Part shown: in pieces, positions 1 to 7,960 of the stretch
Position numbering within the stretch: the first letter of the stretch is position 1
Layout of the letters: every line of letters starts with the position of its first letter
NCBI RefSeq assembly: GCF_004118155.1
Contig: NZ_SAIQ01000003.1
Span: 310,001 to 374,000, forward strand
Reading direction: 5' to 3'
DNA length: 64,000 nt
Source of the DNA: Edaphocola flava
Lineage (GTDB): Bacteria; Bacteroidota; Bacteroidia; Chitinophagales; Chitinophagaceae
Made by a program: the position numbers and the translations under genes
Notes under the pieces: generated by a model
What the model was told of the DNA's origin: nothing
What the model saw: the letters and a program-made list of their open reading frames with translations, nothing else
Databases searched by the model: none

Positions 1-563
1 AACATGCCATTACGCCGATCCAGCAGTATAGTTATACCACAGGCAAAAATTCCAGCGACAGTGCGCTCATTATTGATGCTATGGATATCCTGTATTCCAA
101 TAAAGTAGACGGATTTTGCATTGTATCTTCCGATAGTGACTTCACCCGCCTGGCGACAAGATTAAGAGAAGCGGGCATGAAAGTAATTGGTATCGGAGAG
201 CAAAAGACGCCCTACCCTTTTATTACAGCCTGCGATAAATTTATCTATATCGAAATCCTGAAATCTTCTGTGCCGGAAATTCCGGAAACAACCCCGGATA
301 AGAAGAAAGTGAGTTTGTCTAAAATCGACAAAAAACTGATCAGTTTATTGTCAGATAGTGTGAGTGACCTGGCTGATGAAAGCGGATGGACTTACCTGGG
401 TGATCTGGGCAACTTTATCCTGAAAAAGAAACCGGATTTTGACCCGAGAAACTATGGCTTCTCTAAACTTTTACTATTGATCAAAAGTACTGACACCTTC
501 CTGATCGAAGAACGGGAAACGAGTACCAAAACGGTGAAGCATATTTATGTGAAAATAAAGTAG
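1..563 (+). CDS. NYN-domain / LOTUS (OST-HTH) RNA-associated protein, 5' truncated
   Basis: The reading frame is open from position 3, so the gene begins before the window; the ATG at 81 is internal to the conserved domain. The visible N-terminal part is the end of a NYN (LabA/limkain-b1, PIN-like) nuclease domain, with the typical SSDSDF motif and the VIGIGEQ strand followed by TACDKFIYIE. After a short charged linker comes a C-terminal segment (about residues 85-150 counted from position 81) that looks like a LOTUS/OST-HTH winged helix (LLSDSV...YLGDLGNFI...FDPRNYGFSKLLLLI). Such proteins are thought to bind or cleave RNA; the exact substrate is unknown. The first catalytic Asp lies outside the window, so activity cannot be judged. 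Confidence 0.85.
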   Translation, partial: HAITPIQQYSYTTGKNSSDSALIIDAMDILYSNKVDGFCIVSSDSDFTRLATRLREAGMKVIGIGEQKTPYPFITACDKFIYIEILKSSVPEIPETTPDKKKVSLSKIDKKLISLLSDSVSDLADESGWTYLGDLGNFILKKKPDFDPRNYGFSKLLLLIKSTDTFLIEERETSTKTVKHIYVKIK

Positions 564-664
564 TGTTTTTCGTAAAACGATGGGAATGGAGCTACTATAA
601 CCGGCACTGAAACACTGTTTTGGTAACAAAATAAGAAATCCGGTTAAGAATCAATATTTCTGTA

Positions 665-672
665 TAATTTTG
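665..672 (+). promoter_or_regulatory. -7 promoter element before the nitroreductase gene
   Basis: TAATTTTG matches the Bacteroidota -7 consensus TAnnTTTG. A TTG start at 670 would fall inside this element, which supports the ATG at 733 as the true start. No clear -33 TTG is visible. Confidence 0.5.
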
Positions 673-732
673 GCAGGCATATCCTGCACCGGTATTTTAC
701 CTAACCATATATACATATTTACAGCAATAGTA

Positions 733-1311
733 ATGAACGCATTTGACACGTTAAAACAAGTTATTGAAGGCCGCAGAACAACCAAACCGGCACAGATGAA
801 TGGTCAGAAAATATCTGATGAAGATGTAAAAGAAATTCTGGCACTGGCAGACTGGGCGCCTACACATGCCCGCACTGAGCCCTGGCGCTTTTTTGTACTG
901 AGCGGCGATAACCTGCAGAAATTCTGCGAGCACCATGCCGACCTGTACTGGGCCAATACATCACCTGAAACCCGCACTGAGACTAAAAGAGATGCCTTAC
1001 TGAATATGGGTAGCAAAGCCTCTCACCTGGTTATCTCCCTGATGCGCCGCACACCGGAAGCTAAGATCATTACAGAAGAAGAGTATGCTGCTGTAGCAGC
1101 GGCTACGCAGAATATACTCCTGGGTGCAACTGCCAAAGGCATTGCTTCCTTCTGGAGTACCGGTGGTATGACCCACCACCCGGCTATGAAACTGTACCTG
1201 GAACTGAAAGACGAGGACCTGCTGATGGGCCTGCTTTACCTGGGTTACAGCGATGAGCAGAAAGAAGGTATGCGCAAAATTCCGCTGGATGATAAAATCA
1301 TCTGGGTATAA
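733..1311 (+). CDS. Nitroreductase family protein
   Basis: A 192-residue FMN-dependent nitroreductase-fold oxidoreductase, cytoplasmic with no signal peptide. The N-terminal ETLKQVIEGRRTTK-like segment (here FDTLKQVIEGRRTTKP), the WAPTHARTEPWRFFVL motif and the C-terminal LLYLGY strand are typical of the family and of FMN and phosphate binding. These enzymes reduce nitro groups, quinones or related electrophiles with NAD(P)H; the physiological substrate cannot be told from sequence. The start is the ATG at 733; an upstream in-frame TTG overlaps the promoter. It is followed 47 bp later by a peptidase gene on the same strand, possibly co-transcribed. Confidence 0.9.
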   Translation: MNAFDTLKQVIEGRRTTKPAQMNGQKISDEDVKEILALADWAPTHARTEPWRFFVLSGDNLQKFCEHHADLYWANTSPETRTETKRDALLNMGSKASHLVISLMRRTPEAKIITEEEYAAVAAATQNILLGATAKGIASFWSTGGMTHHPAMKLYLELKDEDLLMGLLYLGYSDEQKEGMRKIPLDDKIIWV

Positions 1312-1358
1312 AAAACATTTCATTTAATTACATAATACTCTATAAAAAATTACAAATT

Positions 1359-2720
1359 ATGGAAGCCTGGAAAGCATATTTGGAAGAACATAAAGATCGT
1401 TTCCTGGAAGAATTACTGGACCTGCTGCGTATACCGTCTGTAAGTGCAGACAGTACTTACAAAGAAGATGTGGCCCGCTGTGCGGAAGCCGTAAAAAAAG
1501 CTATGCTGGATGCCGGCTGTGATACTGCCGAGGTATGCCCTACCGATGGACATCCGATCGTATATGGCGAGAAAATGGTAGACCCTGCATTACCTACGGT
1601 GCTGGTATACGGACACTATGATGTGCAACCTGCCGATCCTCTGGACCTTTGGACCAGTGGACCTTTTGAGCCGGTGATCAAAGATGGTAAGATCTATGCA
1701 CGTGGTGCATGCGATGATAAAGGACAGTTCTATATGCACATTAAAGCATTCGAGGTAATGGCCAAAACCAATACCCTGCAATGTAATGTGAAGATGATGA
1801 TCGAAGGTGAGGAAGAAGTAGGTTCTTCAAACCTGGGCAAATTCCTGGAAACACATGTTGATAAGCTGAAAGCAGATATCGTACTGGTTTCTGATACTTC
1901 TATGATCAGTATGGAGCACCCGTCTATCGAGACTGGTCTGCGCGGACTGGCTTACCTGGAAGTGGAAGTAACCGGCCCTAACCGTGACCTGCACAGTGGT
2001 GTGTATGGCGGTGGTGTGGCTAACCCTATCAACGAGCTGTGTAAGATGATTGCTTCTCTGCACGACGAAAACAAACATATTACGATTCCCGGCTTTTACG
2101 ATAAAGTACAGGAGCTGACTGATGCAGAGCGTAAAGCCCTGAACGATGCTCCGTTTGACCTGGATGAATATAAGCAAGACCTTAAGGTAAATGATGTAGC
2201 TGGTGAAAAAGGTTACAGTACGATCGAACGTACCGGTATTCGTCCTACTCTGGATGTGAACGGTATCTGGGGCGGTTATATCGGTGAGGGTGCCAAAACA
2301 GTATTGCCTTCTAAAGCATACGCTAAAATCTCTATGCGCCTGGTGCCTAACCAGGTTTCTGATGAGATCACGGCCATGTTCCAGAAACACTTCGAAAGTC
2401 TTGCTACGCCGGGTACTACTGTAAAAGTAACTCCGCATCATGGTGGTGAGCCGGTGGTTACACCTACCGATGGTAAAGCATACCAGGCTGCTGCAAAAGC
2501 GATCAAAACAACATTTGGTAAAGATCCGATCCCTACACGTGGTGGTGGAAGTATTCCGATCATTGCTTTGTTTGAACGCATTCTGGGCCTTAAAACAGTA
2601 TTACTGGGCTTTGGCCTGGATAATGACAACATCCACTCTCCTAACGAGAAATACGATGTAGCTAACTATTATAAAGGAATTGAAACCATCCCTTACTTCC
2701 ACAAGTATTTTGCGGAGTAA
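1359..2720 (+). CDS. M20 family metallopeptidase (dipeptidase)
   Basis: A 453-residue zinc peptidase of the M20 family, closest in style to CNDP/carnosinase-type dipeptidases. Visible active-site motifs are GHYDVQP (His86, Asp88), the bridging Asp in ARGACDDKGQ (Asp119) and EGEEEVGS (about 149-156) carrying the catalytic Glu. The dimerisation lid domain follows (about 200-370), with a late GGSIPI and a final His in DNDNIHSPNE. No signal peptide is present, so it likely hydrolyses dipeptides in the cytoplasm. The length is normal for the family. A strong terminator follows directly. Confidence 0.93.
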   Translation: MEAWKAYLEEHKDRFLEELLDLLRIPSVSADSTYKEDVARCAEAVKKAMLDAGCDTAEVCPTDGHPIVYGEKMVDPALPTVLVYGHYDVQPADPLDLWTSGPFEPVIKDGKIYARGACDDKGQFYMHIKAFEVMAKTNTLQCNVKMMIEGEEEVGSSNLGKFLETHVDKLKADIVLVSDTSMISMEHPSIETGLRGLAYLEVEVTGPNRDLHSGVYGGGVANPINELCKMIASLHDENKHITIPGFYDKVQELTDAERKALNDAPFDLDEYKQDLKVNDVAGEKGYSTIERTGIRPTLDVNGIWGGYIGEGAKTVLPSKAYAKISMRLVPNQVSDEITAMFQKHFESLATPGTTVKVTPHHGGEPVVTPTDGKAYQAAAKAIKTTFGKDPIPTRGGGSIPIIALFERILGLKTVLLGFGLDNDNIHSPNEKYDVANYYKGIETIPYFHKYFAE

Positions 2721-2743
2721 TAATATTTTATAAGATAAAAAAA

Positions 2744-2767
2744 GCTGCCCTCGGGGCAGCTTTTTTT
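2744..2767 (+). terminator. Intrinsic terminator after the M20 peptidase
   Basis: A 7-bp GC-rich stem (GCTGCCC/GGGCAGC) with a 3-nt loop followed by seven T. Confidence 0.9.
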
Positions 2768-2872
2768 ATGCCAGGCCCTTCAAATGTAAATGATTTGCTA
2801 ACGGGATTGTATAGCGGCGTTAAAAAGCACTCATTTCGATACAAATGTTGTTCTTTAACTTTTTATACATAG

Positions 2873-3085
<213 letters not shown>

Positions 3086-3139
3086 TCTGCCGTTTTTTAT
3101 TGTATCCACCCTTTTTTATAACCTTAAAATTTATTCCAC

Positions 3140-3340
3140 ATGAGCACATTACAAGACAAGCTGAAAGGCAACTGGAACATCGTAAAAGGAAACCTGAAAC
3201 AACAATGGGCAAATCTGACAGATGATGATTTGCTTTATGAAGAAGGAAAAGAAGATGAACTGATCGGTCGTCTGCAACAGAAAACCGGTGAAACAAAAGA
3301 GAAGATCAATGAATTCATCGATCGCATGAAATTTGAATAA
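3140..3340 (+). CDS. CsbD family stress-response protein
   Basis: A 66-residue hydrophilic helical protein with the CsbD signature: an N-terminal KLKGNWNIVKGNLKQQWANLT helix, a DDDL segment and a second KTGETKEKINEFIDR helix. CsbD-like proteins are induced in general stress in many bacteria; the molecular role is unknown. It lies downstream of a small membrane protein and ends before a bidirectional terminator shared with the convergent YciI-like gene. Confidence 0.9.
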   Translation: MSTLQDKLKGNWNIVKGNLKQQWANLTDDDLLYEEGKEDELIGRLQQKTGETKEKINEFIDRMKFE

Positions 3341-3443
3341 TCCGCGAAAGGTGATCAGACGAGACCATATTTCTAAGTATGCCACGGTCTCATTTATACG
3401 GGCAACTCCTCCCGAATAAGGCAGATGATCTATCCGGATTAAT

Positions 3444-3473
3444 AAAAAAGCACCCGAAACCGGGTGCTTTTTA
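3444..3473. terminator. Bidirectional terminator between csbD-like and yciI-like genes
   Basis: An 8-bp stem AGCACCCG/CGGGTGCT with an AAAC loop, flanked by an A-run on the left and a T-run on the right, so it can act on both convergent transcripts. Confidence 0.9.
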
Positions 3474-3493
3474 TATGTAATGTTGCAATCCTA

Positions 3494-3790
3494 TTATTGC
3501 GCAGGCACTACAGCCATCATCGGAAAATATTCATAACGGTTAATTGTAGCAGCGGGGTCGCCGGCAATAAATGCCTTTACTTCCTCCTCATCTTCTACGG
3601 CAATAATACCCAGGCCATATACTGCAGCAGGATCCAGCACCGGCCCGAATGCCAGCACTTTTCCCTGGTTCATTAATGCGGTCCAGTAAGCGACATGCTC
3701 CGTCATTATAGCTCTTTCCCCGGCACTCATTGTTTGTGCAAAATCCGGTCTTGACGGAAGCAGGTGCAATACAAAATACTTTTTGTCCAT
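3494..3790 (-). CDS. YciI-like (YCII domain) protein
   Basis: A 98-residue single-domain protein of the YCII/dimeric ferredoxin-like fold. Typical features are an N-terminal strand (KYFVLHLLPSRP), the Glu-His pair in MTEHVAYWTALMNQGKV, and the FGPVLDPAAVYGLGIIAVEDEEEVKAF region with late Asp-Pro. YCII proteins are cytoplasmic and dimeric. Some act as small dehalogenase-like or scavenging enzymes, but most have no known reaction. It is transcribed alone, convergent with the csbD-like gene. Confidence 0.85.
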   Translation of the reverse strand: MDKKYFVLHLLPSRPDFAQTMSAGERAIMTEHVAYWTALMNQGKVLAFGPVLDPAAVYGLGIIAVEDEEEVKAFIAGDPAATINRYEYFPMMAVVPAQ

Positions 3791-3840
3791 GTATAAATCA
3801 GTTCGTTGTTATCAGTAATTATATACCGCATTATTATTTT

Positions 3841-4494
3841 TTAGTTCTGTGCAGACTGTATCTGTATCAGTACAGATGAAATAGTCTGATGAAAGGTCTC
3901 ATAATCGGTATACCCCTTAGCCAGCAGGTAAAACTTGGATTCTGATACCTGCAACAGCACCTGCGGATAGCTTTCTACCTTAAGTTGCTTTACCAGCTGA
4001 AACTCATAATAGGCTTTTTCCTTGTACGTTTCACTGCGCAACCTGGTATAAAACTCGTCGGCATCAATATTATATTCGTGTAATAAGTGCCTGTATGCCT
4101 CATCATCAGTCAGGTCGCGACCTTCGTAGTAAAGAGCATATTGCAGATCGGCAGCGATCTGTACGGCCTTATCCGGCATGTATTCTTTCAGGACACATAA
4201 GGCAATAGCAGGTTTTTCTGAATTGGGAAACCAATCGCTGTCCTCTGCCCTATTGAGATGAAACATAAAGTCAGGACCAAACTGTGCTCCTGTCAGCTCT
4301 TCTACTCTTTTACAATTATCCTTCATGAAATCGGCAATCACCGTAATCGGCTGCGGTTGCTCGGGCAGGATCATTCCTCCGCTCAGCACCTCAAACCGAA
4401 ACTCTTTCTGAAACTCTTCTGCAATCTTTTTGATTACCGGGCTAAAACCATAACACCATCCACAATACGCATCGTAACAATATATAATAGTCAT
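3841..4494 (-). CDS. DsbA family (FrnE-like) thioredoxin-fold protein
   Basis: A 217-residue DsbA/FrnE-type protein with a thioredoxin fold and helical insertion. The CGWC motif at residues 11-14 directly follows the first strand, TIIYCYDAY, and a cis-Pro region (VESYPQVLLQV) is visible near residue 180. The start is the ATG giving MTIIYCYDAYC; a longer frame upstream overlaps the divergent DUF3820 gene and is unlikely. Without a signal peptide it is probably cytoplasmic, acting as a disulfide oxidoreductase or isomerase-like enzyme of unknown substrate. Confidence 0.85.
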   Translation of the reverse strand: MTIIYCYDAYCGWCYGFSPVIKKIAEEFQKEFRFEVLSGGMILPEQPQPITVIADFMKDNCKRVEELTGAQFGPDFMFHLNRAEDSDWFPNSEKPAIALCVLKEYMPDKAVQIAADLQYALYYEGRDLTDDEAYRHLLHEYNIDADEFYTRLRSETYKEKAYYEFQLVKQLKVESYPQVLLQVSESKFYLLAKGYTDYETFHQTISSVLIQIQSAQN

Positions 4495-4553
4495 ATTGCA
4501 AAATAAACTGTTTTTGCAATATTTAAATATAGATCTTTGTAAAAAAAACTTAA

Positions 4554-4790
4554 ATGGGACCACAGGCGGAGCTACTTACAGAACTTTTTGAACTAAAAAT
4601 GCCTTTCGGTAAGTACAAGGGTACCTATATCGGCGACCTGCCGGAACACTACATTCTATGGTTCAGCCAGCAGGGCTTCCCTAAGGGTAAACTGGGTTTG
4701 CTTCTGCAAACTATGTACGAAATCAAGCTTAATGGCCTGAGCTATCTGCTGGAGCCGATCCGCAAACAAAAACTGGGCACCGCAAGATAA
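4554..4790 (+). CDS. DUF3820 family protein
   Basis: A 78-residue protein with the DUF3820 signature: KMPFGKYKG, then YIGDLPEHYILWFSQQGFPKGKLG and a C-terminal helix. Members are small cytoplasmic proteins, sometimes labelled quorum-sensing-regulated virulence factors. No biochemical function is established. It is transcribed divergently from the DsbA-like gene and followed 41 bp later by a membrane-anchored hypothetical gene. Confidence 0.85.
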   Translation: MGPQAELLTELFELKMPFGKYKGTYIGDLPEHYILWFSQQGFPKGKLGLLLQTMYEIKLNGLSYLLEPIRKQKLGTAR

Positions 4791-4831
4791 GCTGTTAATT
4801 TCCTAAATTTGCCCCTGTTACACAACAATTC

Positions 4832-5539
4832 ATGGCAGGACATTCGCATACACATCCTCAAAAACGCACTTTGCAGACAACATTGCTCTTTACAATGTTG
4901 CTGCTGTTTGTTATTGTGTATAACCGTAACCTGATCGCGAAAGAAATCTACCCGGATTATGTAACACAGAAGGTCAGTAATGAAAAGCTGAATCGACCGG
5001 TAAATGTGCAATACATCAATGCGGCTATGGATACGCTGAAAAACGGTTACCTGGTGACTATATCCGGTAAGGATACTAAAAGCGAACTGTTCAGTAGTGT
5101 GAACCAGAAGGACAAAACCTATGCTTATGCGGGGCTGGTATTTATCGAAAACAATTATCCGTTCATTTACCATATTGCGCTGCCTTCAGGCAACCATCCC
5201 GGCGGACTGGTCAGGGATTCATTTGAAACGTACATCGGATCCAGGAATGTATCCGGATTCGGTATATACAAACTACCATTAACCCAGTCTCAGGTGGGCT
5301 CTATGCAGCAGATCATCAAAGAGTTGTACCAACAGGGTGTATCGTATGACAGTCATTACAGACTGGATACCGATAAAGAGATGTACCCGGCCGAATTTGT
5401 ATATAAGGCACTGACCCGTGCCACCAAAAACGATAAATTTATTGCCTATACCAAAGCAGGACCCTACACATTTATTTCTGTAGACAACCTGTTTCTGAGG
5501 CCCAAAAATCAAGAAATCTATACAGCCGTTTTTCAATAA
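4832..5539 (+). CDS. Membrane-anchored YiiX-like (permuted NlpC/P60 fold) protein, probably catalytically inactive
   Basis: A 235-residue protein with one N-terminal membrane helix (about 16-30). The rest resembles the YiiX/YebB permuted papain-like fold: DTLKNGYLVTISGK opens the domain, TYAYAGLVFIE (96-106) occupies the place of the usual His-x-Gly catalytic strand, and YPAEFVYKAL (185-194) matches the usual YCSELV motif. In both places the catalytic residue is missing: Ala100 sits where His is expected and Pro186 where Cys is expected. If the assignment is right, this is a pseudoenzyme with a binding or structural role. The family match is by eye and moderate. A lipoprotein gene follows 6 bp later, probably in the same operon. 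Confidence 0.6.
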   Translation: MAGHSHTHPQKRTLQTTLLFTMLLLFVIVYNRNLIAKEIYPDYVTQKVSNEKLNRPVNVQYINAAMDTLKNGYLVTISGKDTKSELFSSVNQKDKTYAYAGLVFIENNYPFIYHIALPSGNHPGGLVRDSFETYIGSRNVSGFGIYKLPLTQSQVGSMQQIIKELYQQGVSYDSHYRLDTDKEMYPAEFVYKALTRATKNDKFIAYTKAGPYTFISVDNLFLRPKNQEIYTAVFQ

Positions 5540-5545
5540 TCTATC

Positions 5546-6043
5546 ATGCGTTCAAAAATCAACACCTCCCTCAGCCTGCTCTTATTTTGTGTATTGCTGT
5601 TTTCCTGCAAAAGCACAAACTCTCCCAAAGCCGTAACCGAAACCTTTCTGGTAAGTGTTGCTCGCCTGGACATGAATATGGCCAGAAACTACTCCACAAA
5701 GACTACATGGGACTTTCTTAAGGTACTGGAACGATCGACAAAAGATCTCTCACCGGAGCAGAAAGAAAGTTATCTTGAAGGATTTAAGGTGACTATTCTG
5801 AACGAGAAAAAGCTGAATGACAGTACCTATATGGTTAGCTTCAATACCACACCGGAACTGTTCCCCTTTCATGAGCTGGAACTCAAAGCAGAAAAGAATC
5901 TGGAAGGAAATATCAAATGGAAAGTGAACTACTCTGCCCTTGCATTTGCACAGGCAGATACTACCATACAGGAGGTAATGGCACCCGGTATAGATTCGCT
6001 GGAAGATCAGCTGCTGCAGCTCGATTCTTTTAAGTCTAAATAA
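5546..6043 (+). CDS. Lipoprotein, DUF4878-like
   Basis: A 165-residue exported lipoprotein. The signal peptide ends in a lipobox (LLFSC, Cys21). The mature part has the look of an NTF2-like/DUF4878 domain: an opening SPKAVTETFLVSVARLDMNMARNYSTKTT helix pair, a central KVTILNEKKLNDSTYMVSF strand and a closing KWKVNYSA strand. No catalytic motif is seen. It lies 6 bp downstream of the membrane-anchored YiiX-like gene, so the two may act together in the envelope. Confidence 0.7.
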   Translation: MRSKINTSLSLLLFCVLLFSCKSTNSPKAVTETFLVSVARLDMNMARNYSTKTTWDFLKVLERSTKDLSPEQKESYLEGFKVTILNEKKLNDSTYMVSFNTTPELFPFHELELKAEKNLEGNIKWKVNYSALAFAQADTTIQEVMAPGIDSLEDQLLQLDSFKSK

Positions 6044-6048
6044 AATTA

Positions 6049-6076
6049 TTGATTTAAATATTGTTTAGTACTTTTG
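6049..6076 (+). promoter_or_regulatory. metK promoter
   Basis: TTG (6049-6051), a 17-nt spacer and TACTTTTG (6069-6076) fit the Bacteroidota consensus TTG-N17-23-TAnnTTTG. The expected leader is about 37 nt, too short for a SAM riboswitch, and none is seen. Confidence 0.7.
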
Positions 6077-6119
6077 ATCCTCCTATTTATTTACTTCGTA
6101 AAACACATATAATAAAGTA

Positions 6120-7373
6120 ATGCCTTATTTATTCACTTCTGAGTCCGTTTCTGAAGGACACCCGGACAAAATTGCCGATCAGATTTCTGATGCATTAATC
6201 GACAACTTCCTTGCATTTGATAAAAACAGTAAAGTAGCTTGTGAAACACTGGTTACAACAGGACAGGTAGTTCTGGCTGGTGAAGTAAAGTCTAATGCTT
6301 ATCTTGATGTACAGGAAATCGCCAGAAATGTTATCCGTAAAATCGGATACACAAAGAGCGAGTATATGTTCGAAGCTAATAGTTGTGGTATCTTATCTGC
6401 TATTCACGAACAGTCTCCTGATATTAACCAGGGTGTAGACAGAAAAAATAAAGAAGAACAGGGTGCTGGTGACCAGGGTATGATGTTTGGTTATGCAACC
6501 AACGAAACGCAGAACTATATGCCTCTGGCTTTAGACCTGGCCAATAGTTTACTGATTGAGCTGGCTGCACTGCGCAGAGAGAATAAAGATATCAAATACC
6601 TGAGACCGGATGCTAAAAGCCAGGTAACACTGGAATACAGCGACGACCATAAACCGCAACGCATTGATGCTATCGTAATCTCTACACAGCACGATGATTT
6701 CGATTCAGAAAAAAGCATGCTGAAGAAGATCGAAAAGGATATGAAAGAAATCCTGATCCCGCGTGTAATCAAGAAATATCCTGAATACAAGCACTTCTTC
6801 AATAATAAAATCAAATACCACATCAACCCGACCGGTAAGTTTGTAATCGGCGGTCCGCATGGTGATACAGGTCTTACCGGAAGAAAAATTATCGTAGATA
6901 CTTACGGTGGTAAAGGTGCACATGGTGGTGGTGCCTTCAGTGGTAAAGATCCTAGTAAAGTAGACCGTAGTGCGGCTTACGCAACCCGTCACATCGCTAA
7001 AAACATGGTTGCTGCCGGTTTATGTGATGAGGTTCTGGTGCAGGTTTCTTACGCTATCGGTGTAGCGCAGCCAATGGGTATCTTTGTGGATACAAAAGGT
7101 ACTGCAAAAGTGGATATGAATGATGGTGAGATCGCCAAAATAATCTCTTCTGTATTTGATATGAGACCATATGCGATCGAGACCCGTCTGAAATTAAGAA
7201 ACCCGATCTACAGTGCTACTGCTGCTTACGGACACATGGGACGTGTTAACGAGGTGAAAGAAGTTGTGTTCTACGACCATAACAAAAAACCTAAAACGAT
7301 GAAGGTAGAATTATTTACCTGGGAGAAGCTGGATTACGTTGCTAAAGTGAAGAAAGCTTTCGGTCTGAAATAG
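6120..7373 (+). CDS. metK: S-adenosylmethionine synthase
   Basis: A 417-residue methionine adenosyltransferase that makes SAM from methionine and ATP in the cytoplasm. Diagnostic motifs are [15 protein letters not shown] (His14), [12 protein letters not shown] (115-126), [20 protein letters not shown] and the P-loop-like [19 protein letters not shown]. The length is slightly above the 380-400 typical of proteobacterial enzymes because of insertions around residues 150-215, which is common in this phylum. It has its own promoter and no obvious operon partner. Confidence 0.98.
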   Translation: MPYLFTSESVSEGHPDKIADQISDALIDNFLAFDKNSKVACETLVTTGQVVLAGEVKSNAYLDVQEIARNVIRKIGYTKSEYMFEANSCGILSAIHEQSPDINQGVDRKNKEEQGAGDQGMMFGYATNETQNYMPLALDLANSLLIELAALRRENKDIKYLRPDAKSQVTLEYSDDHKPQRIDAIVISTQHDDFDSEKSMLKKIEKDMKEILIPRVIKKYPEYKHFFNNKIKYHINPTGKFVIGGPHGDTGLTGRKIIVDTYGGKGAHGGGAFSGKDPSKVDRSAAYATRHIAKNMVAAGLCDEVLVQVSYAIGVAQPMGIFVDTKGTAKVDMNDGEIAKIISSVFDMRPYAIETRLKLRNPIYSATAAYGHMGRVNEVKEVVFYDHNKKPKTMKVELFTWEKLDYVAKVKKAFGLK

Positions 7374-7426
7374 TAATTTTCGAAATCTTTTGTATATCTT
7401 TATAGAAATTATAACAAATTTCGGAT

Positions 7427-7867
7427 ATGAGAAAAACCCTGTTTCTCCTGATGCTTGGCGTAAGCACACTTACGGCTTGTAATAAAAATGAAGGTAAAGC
7501 CACTTCTGATAATGTAGGCAAAGTGCTGCAACAGAAAACATGGCGCATGACCATTTATTTCGATAATGGTGATGATAAACTGTCTAACTATACAGGTTAT
7601 GCTTTCAAATTTTACCAAGACGGAAAAGTGGAAGCAGTAAGGAATGACGTGTATAAATATGGTACCTGGAAAGACACAGTGCTCACTGATAGTGCAACCA
7701 AAACCGATATGGCTTCATTCAAAATGGACTTCGGCAATGACAAACCATTCCGTGACCTGAATAAAAACTGGGAGATCGTTAGTAAAACGACCAAAACAGT
7801 GCATCTGCGCCTGAAAGACAGACCTGTTGATGCATATGATGAAATTTATTTCAACCTGAATTATTAA
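7427..7867 (+). CDS. Putative lipoprotein (lipocalin-like)
   Basis: A 146-residue lipoprotein with lipobox STLTAC (Cys18). The mature part is beta-rich, with a pattern resembling small lipocalin-like proteins of this phylum: QKTWRMTIYFDNGDD, YAFKFYQDGKVEAV, YGTWKDTVL, then FRDLNKNWEIVSKTTKTVHLRLKD. In such domains 'W...F..DG.....G.W' marks the first strands. Function is unknown. It is transcribed alone and ends before a bidirectional terminator. Confidence 0.75.
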   Translation: MRKTLFLLMLGVSTLTACNKNEGKATSDNVGKVLQQKTWRMTIYFDNGDDKLSNYTGYAFKFYQDGKVEAVRNDVYKYGTWKDTVLTDSATKTDMASFKMDFGNDKPFRDLNKNWEIVSKTTKTVHLRLKDRPVDAYDEIYFNLNY

Positions 7868-7884
7868 TTCAAGAATTATATTAC

Positions 7885-7919
7885 ATAAAAAAGCTGCTCT
7901 TATTAAGAGCAGCTTTTTT
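7885..7919. terminator. Bidirectional terminator
   Basis: A stem AGCTGCTCT/AGAGCAGCT with A-run before and T-run after, lying between two convergent genes. Confidence 0.9.
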
Positions 7920-7960
7920 ATGTCTTTTGAAACAGGATCGCAATCAGAATCGACCATACT

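Noticed and set aside
1827-2441. A 204-codon open frame on the minus strand
   Set aside because: Antisense to the M20 peptidase, no domain and no promoter.
6044-6119. Possible SAM riboswitch before metK
   Set aside because: The leader after the promoter is only about 37 nt and shows no aptamer-like pairing.
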